64,000 bases of DNA from Castanea sativa (GCF_040712315.1 NC_134023.1:15819442-15883441), one strand, 5' to 3'; counted from the stretch's first letter, positions 35,209-45,983 are shown. Numbers and translations are program-made. Notes: generated by a model not told the origin, from the letters alone.

Positions 35209-36289
35209 TCTTTCTTGCCTTCATGGTCCTTGTGCTTCATTGCTCTACTCTTTGTGACCATTTTTTTCTAGGACTTGCATTACATAACATTCATGCATTT
35301 CATTCTAGGATGTTTTTGTTATTTTTTATAATTAAAAAAAAAAGGGAAGCAATATGTGTTTTGCATTTATTCTTTTGGTTTTGAAAACAAGGTTGGTCAT
35401 TTTATTTACACATAACATGTTTATGTTTTGTGTTTAGCTTGGTTTAGCTTATTTTCTTGCACTTTACTAGTTAAAGCTTTGTAATGCATGTTGTGTGGGA
35501 AGATGTTTTTAGTTTTTGACTACTTTGTTGTGATCTTGAAGTCACATGTCTTTGACTGACGGACTTGAACTTTTTGAGAAAGGCATAAATAACCATCTAA
35601 CCACTGTTCACTAGCCAATCATAAACACCTTAGTGCATATCGTCAGATTTTATGCTCAAGAAAGTGTAGCACATGCACAAAAAAAACATAAAGTGTAGCC
35701 TCGATTTAAATGCTTAAAATTGGTATGTACATTATTGGACTTAATGCTAAATCAAATAAATAAAATTGGTGTGTATATTATCTCGGCTTTTATTTAATAA
35801 GTTTCTGAAAATCTTAAAATCTGTGTGTACATTATAAGGCAAACTTAAGAACCTTACATGATTGCAAGCTTATGATCTAGGAGATGTGGGAGTTATATGA
35901 TGTAACTCTTTAGGTGATAGTCTCTTTCAAATTCTTTGTGATGAATTTTGAAGACTTTGTGGTTGATTTTTACTTGCATATCACCTCACATGTATCTCAA
36001 GCTTTTTGCTAGTTGCACACACTACACAAATTATTCTTTGCTAAACTTTGTACATGTTATTGTGTGTGTTTTTGGTCTGACCAACCAAGTTTGAAAATGC
36101 CTTGAGTATTTTTGCAACATCATTTTGATGCTTGAGAATTCAAGGAAAACGTTTGGAAAATCTTAATTTTGGGAAACTGGGTTCAAAACTTGTGTTTTTG
36201 AAAAGCATTTCATCTCATACTCATGCATTTTATTCATACTATTTAATGCTTTGAGGAGGTTTTGCATCAAATTGCTTTATTTTTTCAAA
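35209..36289 (+). other. Noncoding spacer after pol in the copia element
   Basis: T-rich, with no frame of note. Short repeated phrases AAAATTGGTATGTACATTAT and AAAATTGGTGTGTATATTAT occur at 35717-35785. It probably includes the promoter or leader of the third ORF. Confidence 0.5.
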
Positions 36290-36480
36290 AACTGTGTTTT
36301 CCAGAATTTCGACCGGTCGAACCTGTTTTTCGATCGATCGAAATTGCGATTATTGTTTTTGGTCAGCCTCTGTCTGTTTCAATCGGTGCTCGATTGGTCT
36401 TCGATCAATCGAAGCATTTTTGACTGATCGAATTTGTTTTTCGATCGATCGAAAATCGTGTAGAGACTTTTTTAAAAGAG
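36290..36480. repeat. Cluster of TTCGATCGATCGAA palindromes
   Basis: TTTCGATCGATCGAAA occurs twice (about 36328-36343 and 36437-36452) with the variants TTCGATCAATCGAAG and GACCGGTCGAAC between. These are self-complementary 14-16-mers about 110 bases apart. Confidence 0.9.
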
Positions 36481-36615
36481 ATTTCTTCTCACGTGTTCAT
36501 CTACTTTTCAAAAAGTTTTTCAACTTTTCTCTCTCTATACGAACCGGTCAAGGCTTCAATCAAATTTTTATCGTTTTCCTCCGTTCTTTTTGCAAGGTTT
36601 TTCTCTCCAAAGGCC

Positions 36616-37138
36616 GGTAAGACCTTTATACCCTTCCTTTTGCATTTTATTTCATGTTACATGCATAAATTCACGCATTTAAGGAAGATTTTCAGACCTA
36701 AGCATTTTTAGGGTTTTTGATGATTCAAGCCATATTTTCTGAAATTGATTGATGGGTTTTTGTCATACAATACTATAATCATGATTCATGACGTTTAATT
36801 TGATCAATTTGGTGGTTTGTGAAGAATTGAAAATTCTAGGACTTGTTTTGATCCGATTTGGGGATGTTGTTCAAATTGGTTTTGATTGATGAAATTGGCT
36901 TGTTGGTTTGATGTAAGTGATCATTCTAAATTGTGTGTTGATCAATTGGTCAATTGAGTAAAATTTCAACAAGTTTTTTTTAAAAAAATTTGGAGTTTTT
37001 GCTTTAAACTCTATGCTCAAGCCAATTTTGTGTTTCTAAACTTACAAATTTGAACTTGTTGTCACTGTATTAGCGCATGCATCATGACAATTATCTATTC
37101 ATGCATCATAAAGATTTTTTATTGTGCTAACTTGCAGT
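36616..37138 (+). other. Possible leader intron of the third ORF
   Basis: A donor GGTAAGAC at 36616 and an acceptor in GCTAACTTGCAG|TCTG ending near 37138 bracket a T-rich stretch without frames, just before the likely ATG at 37199. The consensus fits are good; splicing is inferred. Confidence 0.45.
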
Positions 37139-37198
37139 CTGCCCTTGTGTTGTGTTTTTTGTTCTTTCTCTTGTGTCTCTGTTGCTTATTCTAGCACC

Positions 37199-38285
37199 AT
37201 GCCTAGGAAGACTAGAGTCAATAGGTCATCCACCTCTACTTCTAATCCTTCCTTTGAGAGTGATAGGTTCTTGAGTGAGAAGCACCAAGAGATTTTTGAG
37301 ACCCTTAACACTAAGAGGAAAATTTGGGCTAAGCATAGGGTTTTGTTAGATGAGATTGATCCTGCCATTAGGGCAAACTTTGATCTTTTGGATTTTGATT
37401 CTCCTCCTCCAGCCATCTTGATTAGAGAGTTCTATTCGAACCTCTCTGTTCACCCCTATGATTCCGGCACTCTTGTGAAGAGTTGGATTCGTGGTGATGA
37501 GTATACCATTACCCCTTCGGTAGTGGCTAATGCTCTTGGGGTGCCACTTGTTTAGCATCATGTTTACCCCTATGATGTGTCTCCTCCCCTAGATGACATC
37601 ATGTCCTACATCACTGGTACTGCTATCCAGTGGGGTTCTGATCCTCGGATCACTTCTACTGAGCTCACTGAGTCTACCTATTTTATCTTTAGGATAGCGT
37701 GTCATTCCTTGTGGCCTATTTCCCATCTGCACACCATTCCTTTAGAGCATCGTGCATTTTTGTATGCTTTTGTTACGGATGCTCCTATTAATTTTCCTCA
37801 TCTGTTTCTTCGTTCTTTGAACGAAGTTTATAGGAGTTCCTCTACTGCTCATGCTCTTTTTTATTCTATTTTCATTCATAGGATTTTGTTGTTTTTAGGA
37901 TTGTCTGACTTCCCTGTTTCTAAGCCCGTACATATTATTGCTCCCATCGGTGCCACTTTTCTTAGGCAGAGGGCTGCTTAGATGAGAGAGCGCTCTAAAC
38001 TCCCTCGAGTTGAGTCTTCTGGTACCATACCCCCTTCTTCTTCTACAGGTGTTCCTTCTGGTGAGGAGTCTGCTGATCCTGTTGGAGATGCTACTGCTGA
38101 TGTTCCTCCACCATCGACTTCGGATAAAATTGGACATTCGTAGTACTTTGGAGTCTGTTGTGACCGTTCAGGCAGCTCATGGTCAGATTTTGGTGGACAT
38201 TGTGGATGAGATCCGTGCTTTGCGAGCAGACTTGGCGCTTCTTAGACGTTCGTCTTCGCCACCTCCTTTTGATGGTGGATTCTGA
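37199..38285 (+). pseudogene. Envelope-position ORF (putative plant transposon protein)
   Basis: The likely start is MPRKTRVNR at 37199; an upstream in-frame ATG at 37124 lies before the probable splice acceptor. The protein shows FLSEKHQEIFETLNTKRKIW, ILIREFYSNLSVHPYDSGTL, SWIRGDEYTITPSVVANALG, then after a TAG (37553-37555) PLDDIMSYITGTAIQWGSDP and FRIACHSLWPISHLHTIPLE. It ends with a proline/serine-rich tail and, after another TAG (37979-37981) and a frameshift, HGQILVDIVDEIRALRADLA as a coiled coil. This is the domain database family called putative plant transposon protein (often with Tymo/retrotransposon contexts); its function is unknown. There is no clear signal peptide or membrane segment, so envelope refers to position only. 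Both stops are CAG-to-TAG type. Confidence 0.7.
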
Positions 38286-38796
38286 TTTGTTCTTTGGCAT
38301 TTTGTCACAAAAAGGGGGAGTAGATTGAATATCTTAGGGGGAGCTTTGGAGATTTGGAGAGTATGGGACTTTTTTCTTTGAGAGCCTATGGAGATTAGAT
38401 TGTATCTAGGTGCTTCACTGTGTATTTATTGTTTTTGGCTCTTGTAGTATTCTTGTTAGGGGGAGTTTTTCATTTCATTTTATTTTATTGGATATGATTC
38501 TTGTTTCACTGCTTATAGACTTATGATTACTGAGTTATTTATTGATGTTCGTCTATATTTTGTGTTTTGTGAAATCAAGATTTTTATTATATTGTACTTG
38601 TATTTTCCACACATGCGTTTATACGTTTTGTTCAGTGTTTTAGGAAATATACAGGTTGATTCAATTGAGCTGCTGTCTACACTTGCAACTGATGGATAGT
38701 AGTTAGGATTGGATTTGTTATAATGGGCATTTTTTTTATAAAGGGCTTTTCTTTGTAAACTTTGAGTTTTTAGTTGCGTTTTGTCACGGATTGCCA
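38286..38796 (+). other. 3' noncoding part of the copia element
   Basis: Contains several AAGGGGGAG polypurine-like blocks (38312, 38335, 38458), which are possible internal priming tracts. No gene. Confidence 0.5.
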
Positions 38797-38807
38797 AAGG
38801 GGGAGTT
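38796..38807 (+). other. Polypurine tract
   Basis: AAAGGGGGAG directly before the 3' LTR primes plus-strand synthesis. Similar tracts occur upstream. Confidence 0.8.
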
Positions 38808-39643
38808 TATTAGGTTCTAAGTACTTAGAAACTAATGTATTAGAACTCTAATATGTATCGTTGGCAAACCATGATCGAAACAGGTGTCTAGTTATGTTTT
38901 AGACTTGCTTAAAGTATGTGATTTATGTAAAGTTGGAATCGAGTTAACTACAGAAGCTACTGTGCATTTCTACCTGACTCGATTGATTGAGAATTAGACT
39001 CGACCGATCAATAGTCGTGCAGATTGTTTTTTCTGCAGAATTTCCAACTCTGCCCTATGCCCATATGACGTGTAGGGTTTTATGTTTTGCCCTAAGTATA
39101 AAAGGCAAACCCTAGTCACGTTTTTGAGGTTGCTCATATTGCTGTTTGTGTGAATCTCTTGTGAGATCGGAGAGGTGCTTGCCTTCACACAAGCATAGGA
39201 TTATCAAGAAGGAGATTACTTTAAGAACTTGATGATTGTTCAGTTGCTACCATAAGAGCTTAAAGATACACAAGCGGGAGTGCTTGTACTTGCTAAAGAA
39301 TCCAAGAAAGAAGGAGTCTGTGGTCTCGGAGTTTGCACGTGGTCGTGTCAGCAAGTTCTACTTGTGGGTAGCAATAGGATGTTAGTGGTCTAAGTCGCTA
39401 TTATACAACTTCGTTTCTTTCATAGTGGATTCAGGTTTACCTTGAGGATAGCTAGGTTAGATCCTCCCTAGGTTTTTTACCTGTTTGGTTTTCCTGGATC
39501 ATCATATCTTTGTGTTTTTATATTCCGCACTTTACATTGATATGATTGTGTTAACCTAGATCTAGAATTTGGACTAAGTATTAACTTAGCTTGTTAACTA
39601 GGTTAATCCAATTGTGTTTTTAAGGGTCTAAATAAACTCTACA
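38808..39643 (+). repeat. 3' LTR of the copia element
   Basis: It starts TATTAGGTTCTAAGTAC (the first G of TG is mutated) and ends CTCTACA. TATA box AGTATAAAAGGC at about 39096. Substitutions relative to the 5' LTR are mainly transitions. Confidence 0.95.
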
Positions 39644-39689
39644 GAATACATGTTTTATTTTTTACTTGTGGAATGAATGGATCTTTTTT

Positions 39690-40316
39690 TATAAATGTGT
39701 TATTCAAATGTGAGGTTATAATAATGTAATGACAGGTTATAGGTTAATATCAAAGCCATGAAAAAAATAAAAACAGAAAATAAGTTTTAGTGATGAATTT
39801 TTCCGTCACAAATATAGTAACAAAAATATTGTTTTAGTGATGAAATATTTTGTCGCTAAATGTAGTAGAATTTTGTAAGAAATGGTTTTAGTGATGAAAA
39901 TTTTCTTCGCTATATGTTCCTGGATTTTCTTAAAAATAGTTTTAATGACGAAATTTTTCGTCACTATATGTACCCGAAAATAGTTTTAGTGAAGAAATTG
40001 TTCGTCACTAAATATGATTTAATAAACTAAAGTGTTTTTAGTGACAAAATATTTTTGTCACTGAGTAGTGTATTCAGCGAGGAAAACATTTAGCGACGAA
40101 ACGTTTTTGTTGCTAAAAGTTAAAAAAAAAAAAAAAACAAATCGGACTTTTAGTGACGAAATTTTTCGTTGCCAGGACTTTTAGCGACAGAGTTTCAGCG
40201 ATGAAATGAGTTTCGTCACTAATTAGTAGATTTCTTCGCTAAAGGTCCTTAGTGACAAAAAATTGGACTTTTAGTGACGAATTTTTTCGTCACTGAAAAC
40301 ACATTTTGTTGTAGTG
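39690..40316. repeat. Right subterminal repeats of the CACTA element
   Basis: About twenty TTTTAGTGACGAAATTTTTC-type motifs in both orientations, forming many small hairpins, and ending in the inverted terminus. Confidence 0.9.
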
Positions 40317-40492
40317 TCTTAAAAGAAGAAGGATGTAGTGAGTGAGCTTGTTAAGCTGCGATTAAGCCTAAGTCTTTCCAAAAAGGGTCATTTTATTGAG
40401 AAGCTCCCATAATATTACCTTTCTCATCAAGAATTTCAACAACTGAAACATCAACTCATGCCCACACCAAACGAGATAACTCTATTGGCTTA
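40317..40492. other. Continuation of the pre-insertion target DNA
   Basis: After the TCT duplication the text continues the composition of 26556-26967. No gene recognised. Confidence 0.4.
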
Positions 40493-40935
40493 GGATTCAT
40501 AATCCCTATTTGGATTTCATCATTTTGCGTACTAAAATATATATACACAAATTCTTAAACTCTAAAAATTAACTCTATTTATAGGTTCAATAATTTAAAA
40601 TGTAAAAAAAAAAAAAAAAACTAGTTAAAAGAGTAATATACTATTTTTTAAAAAAGTTCCTAAGTTTTATGCATTCAAACTTTTATCAACTCTCACGTAC
40701 AGAAATATCTTAAAAATTAGAATACTATCTTTGACACACTTTTAAACATTATTTCACAAAATCTAGAACAAAAAACAAAAAAAGCCTCACTGCACACGCA
40801 AAGTATGTGTGATGAGTCTAGTATTTATTTATTTATTGCTTATATATGGAATATTTGTAATTTTGATTTAACATATGATATTTTGTTATGTAGAAAAAAA
40901 ATATTTACATCAAATAGTCTTTACATCTTTGAAAA
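40493..40935 (+). repeat. Direct repeat copy B (partner at 25958-26555)
   Basis: Contains the Helitron-like 3' hairpin GCACACGCAAAGTATGTGTG, then ATGAGTCTAGT, and the same downstream text ending ATTTACATCAAATAGTC. It lacks the SINE found in copy A. Confidence 0.85.
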
Positions 40936-40980
40936 AAAAAATGTAAGTCTTGACATGTCTAAAAATATAAAATTTGTATG

Positions 40981-41131
40981 TTCTAGTTAACTCAATTAGT
41001 AAAATTTCTGATGATTAAATAAAAGATATGGGGTTCAATACTTGCCTACACAAAAAAACTGATTGATTTCTTGGTATGATGATAATGAGCTATCATCAAG
41101 AGCGGATGCCATAGGTTGAACTCTCTAAAAA
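40981..41131 (+). mobile_element. tRNA-type SINE, plus orientation
   Basis: TAGTTAACTCAATTAGTAAA (box A-like), GGGGTTCAATACTTGCC (box B-like), AAACTGATTGATTTCTTGG, GAGCTATCATCAAGAGCGGA, and a terminal CTCTCTAAAAAAAA tail. It is the same family as the inverted copy at 26300. Confidence 0.75.
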
Positions 41132-42365
41132 AAATGAAATCCAATTTAATAAAAATAAAATAAAATTAAGTAACGCATGTTATGCATTAAATATACTTTA
41201 ATTTAATGAAATATATATAACATGAGAGTAATTAGAGGGATTGAGGGAATAAAAAATGCATTAGTCTACTATATAAATGCCTTACATATTTTTAGTAAAA
41301 ATCTTGGGGGATCATTATTGAAATTTATGTCCAAAATTATTATTATTTTTACCAAAAATATAAGAGGGAGGGAGGATTTCCCTCTCCTCCCTTCTCTCTG
41401 CACCTGATGATATTATTAAATATTTTTTTAATAAACATTAAAAAGTTCCATGTTAGTATTTTAATTGAAAAAATATTAATTTATGTATTTAAAAGATAGA
41501 AAAACAAAATTGAAAGATCAGTCCAATTTTTCTTACACTTTCTTGCTAACCAAACATAAAAACACAAAACTCAAATTGAGTTTTGGACTAGATCTAAACA
41601 AACTCAGCAATTATCAGTCACTCTCATATGTTTTGCTCATGCAAATACACAACCAATCAAATCTAACATTAAAAAAAAAAAATTATAAATCTCAGACACA
41701 AAAATCAACTAGTAACTAAATCAAATTTAGCAACATTGGACCTAGATTGAACAAACACGCAAGCAAATCTAGGTCTAGATCAATACAAAAACACAAGAAA
41801 ATTTGAACAAAGCATATCTATCCAACAAGGTTCGTCTTTACCCAGGGAAAAAAAAAAATATTTTTCTCTCTTAGGCATAAGCACAAATGGCTTCCCTCCA
41901 ACATATCTCTCTCAAACAAACCCTTTGTAAAAGCTAGATATTCTAAAACGGATGACATCCCACTACTGTAAGGTTCAAATCTTTGATTTGCTTGGTGAGC
42001 TCTAAACCGTGTAGAGATCAAGACTGAAAGGGTGAGGAAAAGAGAAGGGAACAGAGTGAGTAAGGACTTTGGCTATAGAGGCCGATCTGTGATTCAGGCA
42101 TAGAGGGTTCAGCTATATATCATAGAGTGAGAGCTTGGGTTTGCAAGTGAGGAAGAGAGATAGTGTGATAAAGAGAGAAACAGGTGATGAGAAGAGGAAA
42201 ACGAGACCTTTGCGCTTGCTGTTTGTTCAAATATGGGTTTGAGTTTTGTGTTTGTTTGGCAAGAAAATACAAGAAAATTTAGAATTAATCTTTCAATTTT
42301 TGTTTTTCTATCTTTTTAATTCAAAAAACATTCATTTTTGATTTTTTTTTTTCAATTTAATTGCT
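41132..42365. other. Intergenic, no gene recognised
   Basis: AT-rich. Only short frames, none with family features. A purine-rich GAGAG segment occurs at about 42015-42205. Confidence 0.5.
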
Positions 42366-42483
42366 TAGAGCATCCACATCAGTTTATCTAAAATTATGTA
42401 TAATACAAATTTTTTTCAATTTTACACATTTTGAGCTACATCAGTGTATCTAAAACTAGGTAAAAATGTGGAAACTCATCCAC

Positions 42484-42524
42484 GAGCTACAGTACCGTGT
42501 AAATATACACGGTTACTGTAGCTC
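42484..42524. repeat. Near-perfect hairpin
   Basis: GAGCTACAGTACCGTGTA pairs with TACACGGTTACTGTAGCTC through one bulged base, with a 5-base loop. It is an inner foldback of the TIR element. Confidence 0.9.
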
Positions 42525-42679
42525 GGCTAAACAATATTTTACTATTTTCCCTTCGCTCCTTTTTTTCTCTCTCTGATCCGTTCTCAACAGACTCCATCAC
42601 TTTCTCAACACAGAATACGAGATATACTTTGCTCAAAAAAAAAAAAACACAGACATACACAAACAACCACAGATCGGTG

Positions 42680-43125
42680 CTTGACTTGTAGATCGGTGCT
42701 TCAGCAGTCGGAGCTCGTGGGTCTTGCCGTGGATCTGAGCTTGCGGACGCTGGATCGGAGCTCGGATCGGCGATCGGAGCGCTGGATCGGAGCTCGGATC
42801 GGGCTCGGCTTGCTGGATCGGAGCTCGCTATCGCGCTCGGTCCGCTGGATCGGAGCTCGGATCGCGCTCGAGCGCCGGATCGGAGCTCGCGATCGCGCTC
42901 GAGCGCCGGATCGGAGCTCGCGATCGCGCTCGGAGCGCGGATCGGAGCTCCGATCGCGCTCCGAGCGCCGGATCGGAAGCTCGGATCGCGCTCGAGCGCG
43001 GATCGGAGCTCGCGATCGCGCTCGAGCGCTGGATCGGAGCTCGCGATCGCGCTCCGAGCGCTGGATCGGAGCTCCGATCGCGCTTGGACCGCTGGATCGG
43101 AGCTCGGATCGAGCTTTGATCTGGG
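42680..43125. repeat. GC-rich palindromic minisatellite
   Basis: About thirteen units of roughly 32-36 bp built from GGATCGGAGCTCGCGATCGC and GCTCGAGCGC, themselves palindromic (GCGATCGC, GAGCTC, CTCGAG). A 152-codon frame (42681-43139) of Arg/Ser/Asp repeats results from the unit and I do not call it a gene. CpG density is far above the surroundings. Confidence 0.92.
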
Positions 43126-43191
43126 TAGAGAGAGAGTGAGAGAGATGATCTGGGTAGAGAGAGTGAGAAATGAAGAGAAGAAATGAAGAGA

Positions 43192-43192
<1 letters not shown>

Positions 43193-43235
<43 letters not shown>
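43193..43235. repeat. (GA)n microsatellite
   Basis: About 20 GA units within the TIR element. Confidence 0.95.
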
Positions 43236-43238
<3 letters not shown>

Positions 43239-43457
43239 TAATCAGAACGGAAGAAAAGGAGAAATGAAATAAAGACGCGCCACGGTAGTTGAGGAAATTA
43301 ATAAAAAAAGTGAAAAAATTATTATTTAATTAATAGAGGGTGTAGGATAGATGAACTGATGTGGGTAATTTGTAAAAGTGAATGTGTAAAATTTTAAAAG
43401 GAGTTTTTTGTGTAAAATAGAGGAAATTTTTACATAGACTGATGTGTTTGCTCTTAC

Positions 43458-43636
43458 ATGTCATTTATAAGCCTAGGCATGAAGTGTGCCAATTATGCAC
43501 ACCCCTAATCACATAGGCATTTTTTGTTAGTGTTGACAATATGGACCAAATTAACTATGACCCCAAAATGTAGAAATCACAATTATGTTTTTGCCTAAAA
43601 TAATAATAAATTATAATAATTTATTTTTCATATTAG

Positions 43637-43692
<56 letters not shown>

Positions 43693-44962
43693 AATTGCAC
43701 AAAGTTTATAAAGTATCATATTCGGTCATTAATGCTTACTCCTCATACAGTGTCATTATGGGAAAATAATGATTACACTGAAAGAAAGTTGTCCCCTTCT
43801 GACGACCATGAGGTGGTTGTGCGTTGTAGCACTTATAAATTTTTATTGTGTCCAAACATATGTTTAAGCATATGGTGACCTTCAAATTATATTTTCCCAA
43901 AATATTCTATTTAGAATTTTTTAACTATCTAAGAGAAAGGGAGAAGTTTACGAATCAAAATTTGGTATGTAAATAGTGTTTACCTTTAATAAATATTGTT
44001 ACTTAAATGTTTATTGACATTTAAGTACCTGCTAAGTGAAATTTTACTCTAAATTTGAGGAATATTTTTTAATAGAATCTCTTCATCTGCATTATGATCT
44101 ACTTCGATTAATTCGATAGTACTACCCCCATTCTCTTTATGTGCATCTTTCCGTGGATTTTCTAGTGAATCAAACAACCAAGATAGTTTCCTCCAATCTT
44201 ACAACATTAGTTTTAGGAATATGGAAACAAATATATATCAAAAAAAAAGTATATCACAATGCCGCAACCAAATTATTCACAATACTAATCGTGTTTAAGA
44301 TCAAGCCAATAATAAAAGTTGCCACTTGATTGATGATTGCACACATGCCTCCACGTAGAGTCGTATAGCTTGTTGGATAATATTTGGAGCTCATAGTCCG
44401 TGGAGCAGTTCCTAGGCTGGGCAATTATATTAGCATGTAAAAGACAAAAAGTATCGTGTTCAAAAATTCAAACCTGTTGGGACACCTTGACTTATAACAT
44501 ATCTATCCTTCATTCACACATACATAAGTGACAAACAATAATATTAAAAATGAAGGTTTAACAAGTAAAAACATAAATAAATAAAATGTCTTATAAATAT
44601 ATATATGAATCAATAAGTTACCGCAATTCAATCCTAAAAGAACTAAATCAGTTTATACCTCAAAAATATTTTTGTTCTCCCATTGCTTAGAGAGTTATTC
44701 TAAACTTTATATAAGCCTTGTGGCTCATTGAATAAGATCATATTGTATTTTCAGATTATATAGCATTTGTGTTTCAAAAGATGATTTTTTTTCTTATAAA
44801 CTCTTGTCCCATTGGTGGATTTCTTGAGTGGCAAGTTCTAGTTCTGTATCTCTTTGTATGGTGTTTTTGTTTTCCTAAGAGTGGAGAGTCATTTATCCAT
44901 TTTATTTATTAAGTGTTTGGTGCAATCAATCTTTCCAAACTATATTCCAGCCACCCATCATT
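43458..44962. other. Intergenic with (TA)n microsatellite
   Basis: A (TA)25 run lies at 43640-43689. The text near 44120-44170 resembles 22050-22110 (TCTTTCC.TGGA...TGATGGATCAAACAAC), a dispersed low-level repeat. No gene. Confidence 0.5.
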
Positions 44963-45642
44963 CCTATAGCCACGTTTACAAAAAATGCAGTTATAACTGA
45001 CCTATAGCCGCATTTCTGAGAAACACCGCCATAGACTTTAACTATAGCCGTGTTTTTAAGAAACGCGGCTATAGACTTAACCTATAGCCACGTTTTTTGT
45101 AAACACAGCTATACATAAAGTCCATAGCCACGTTCGTAAGTGTCTTTAGTTGCATTTTTTGATAGGGCCTATAACTGTGTTTAAAAAATGCAAACGCGGC
45201 TATAGACTTAACCTATAGCCACGTTTTTTGTAAACACAGCTATAGGTAAAGTCTATAGCCGTGTTTGAAAGTGTCTTTAGCTGTGTTTTTTGATAGGGCC
45301 TATAGCCGCGTTTAAAAAACGCAATTATTGGTCCAGCTGAATAATTTTTTTAGGATGACCTATAGCTGCATTTATGAAAACGCGGCTATAGATCTAGCCA
45401 AAAAACTGGGATGTAAAGCCGAATAAAATATAATTTTTTAAAAGGAAGACCTATAGCCGCGTTTTTATAAACACAGCTACAGGTAGTTCACAAAAGGCTG
45501 GCCTGAGAATTTTTTTCAGTTCCACTTATAGCCGCGTTTATAAAAACGCGGCCATAGGTACGACCAAAACAGGGATGACCTTGAATAAAATATATTTTTT
45601 TAAAAGGAAGACCTATAGCCACGTTTTTAAAAACGCGGCTAT
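44963..45642. repeat. Array of inverted TATAGCCGCGTTT motifs
   Basis: About twenty copies of TATAGC(C/T)(G/A)(C/T)GTTT, or the complement AAAACGCGGCTATAG, alternate in orientation and form many local hairpins. Such arrays are typical of subterminal regions of CACTA-like elements. CACTA ends were not found, so this is a fragment or an unrecognised family. Confidence 0.85.
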
Positions 45643-45983
45643 AGGTAACACCAAAAACAAAATAAGGATGACCTGACCCCCTCACCTACCCCATTTGCTC
45701 CCTACCACTCAATTCAAAATATCTATTTTCTATCTTTGACCGGCCACACTTTTCCCTACCACTCAATTTGCCTACGTCCATGCAGTTTTTGTGATTAGGG
45801 TTTTGTGTAGTCAGTTTCGGGAGAGAAAAAGAACTGCAACCGCACTTTGTATATTTTCTTAATAATAGTGAAATCCCTCCAACTCTGTGGACGTAGGCAA
45901 ATTGCCGAACTACGTAAATACCATCTTGTACATGTAATTATTTTCTTTAGTATGTGTTTTTTCTCTATTTTTGTTTCACACAG

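Larger units (their letters stand above)
30994..39643 (+). mobile_element. Complete Ty1-copia retrotransposon, gag lost, third ORF present
   Basis: Two LTRs of about 835 bp (30994-31828, 38808-39643) flank protease, integrase, RT and RNase H in copia order. GAATA occurs immediately outside both ends (30989-30993, 39644-39648), an exact target duplication. Only about 220 bp lie between the primer-binding site and the protease, so gag is missing. A 3.6-kb region after RNase H carries an extra ORF in the envelope position, as in SIRE/Maximus-type elements. Premature stops and a frameshift make it non-autonomous. The LTRs differ at several tens of sites, mostly transitions, so the insertion is not very recent. 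Confidence 0.95.
26968..40316. mobile_element. CACTA (En/Spm) transposon with nested copia element
   Basis: The left end CACTACAACAAAATGTATTT and right end AAACACATTTTGTTGTAGTG are long, near-perfect inverted termini. TCT flanks both sides (26965-26967, 40317-40319). Without the copia insertion it would be about 4.7 kb. Its subterminal regions are dense in TTAG(C/T)GACGAAA motifs on both strands, the binding sites expected for a TnpA-like protein. A decayed Transposase_24-type gene (29552-30555) remains, but the main TnpD-like transposase is absent, so it is non-autonomous. Confidence 0.93.
42366..43457. mobile_element. TIR DNA transposon with GC-rich core
   Basis: The left end AGAGCATCCACATCAGT is inverted at the right as ACTGATGTGTTTGCTCT, and inner text also pairs (AAAATTTTACACATTC against TTTTACACATTTTGAG). 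No transposase. The termini resemble non-autonomous MULE/hAT families of eudicots. No clear target duplication. The core holds a hairpin and a GC-rich minisatellite. Confidence 0.65.

Noticed and set aside
37124..37198. Signal peptide at the start of the envelope-position ORF
   Set aside because: The hydrophobic residues lie upstream of and across a probable splice acceptor; the family-like protein starts MPRKTR at 37199.
42960..42990. GATCGGAAGCTC resembling an Illumina adapter (contamination)
   Set aside because: The adapter continues AAGAGC; here it is one variant of the local GATCGGAGCTC repeat unit, so no contamination is indicated.
42681..43139. 152-codon Arg/Ser/Asp-rich open frame in the GC-rich array
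   Set aside because: It is produced entirely by the tandem unit, has no conserved domain, and other frames are also long; low-complexity translation of a minisatellite.
44963..45642. tRNA or small RNA gene cluster from the hairpins
   Set aside because: The hairpins are alternating copies of one 13-base motif without tRNA boxes; transposon subterminal repeats explain them better.
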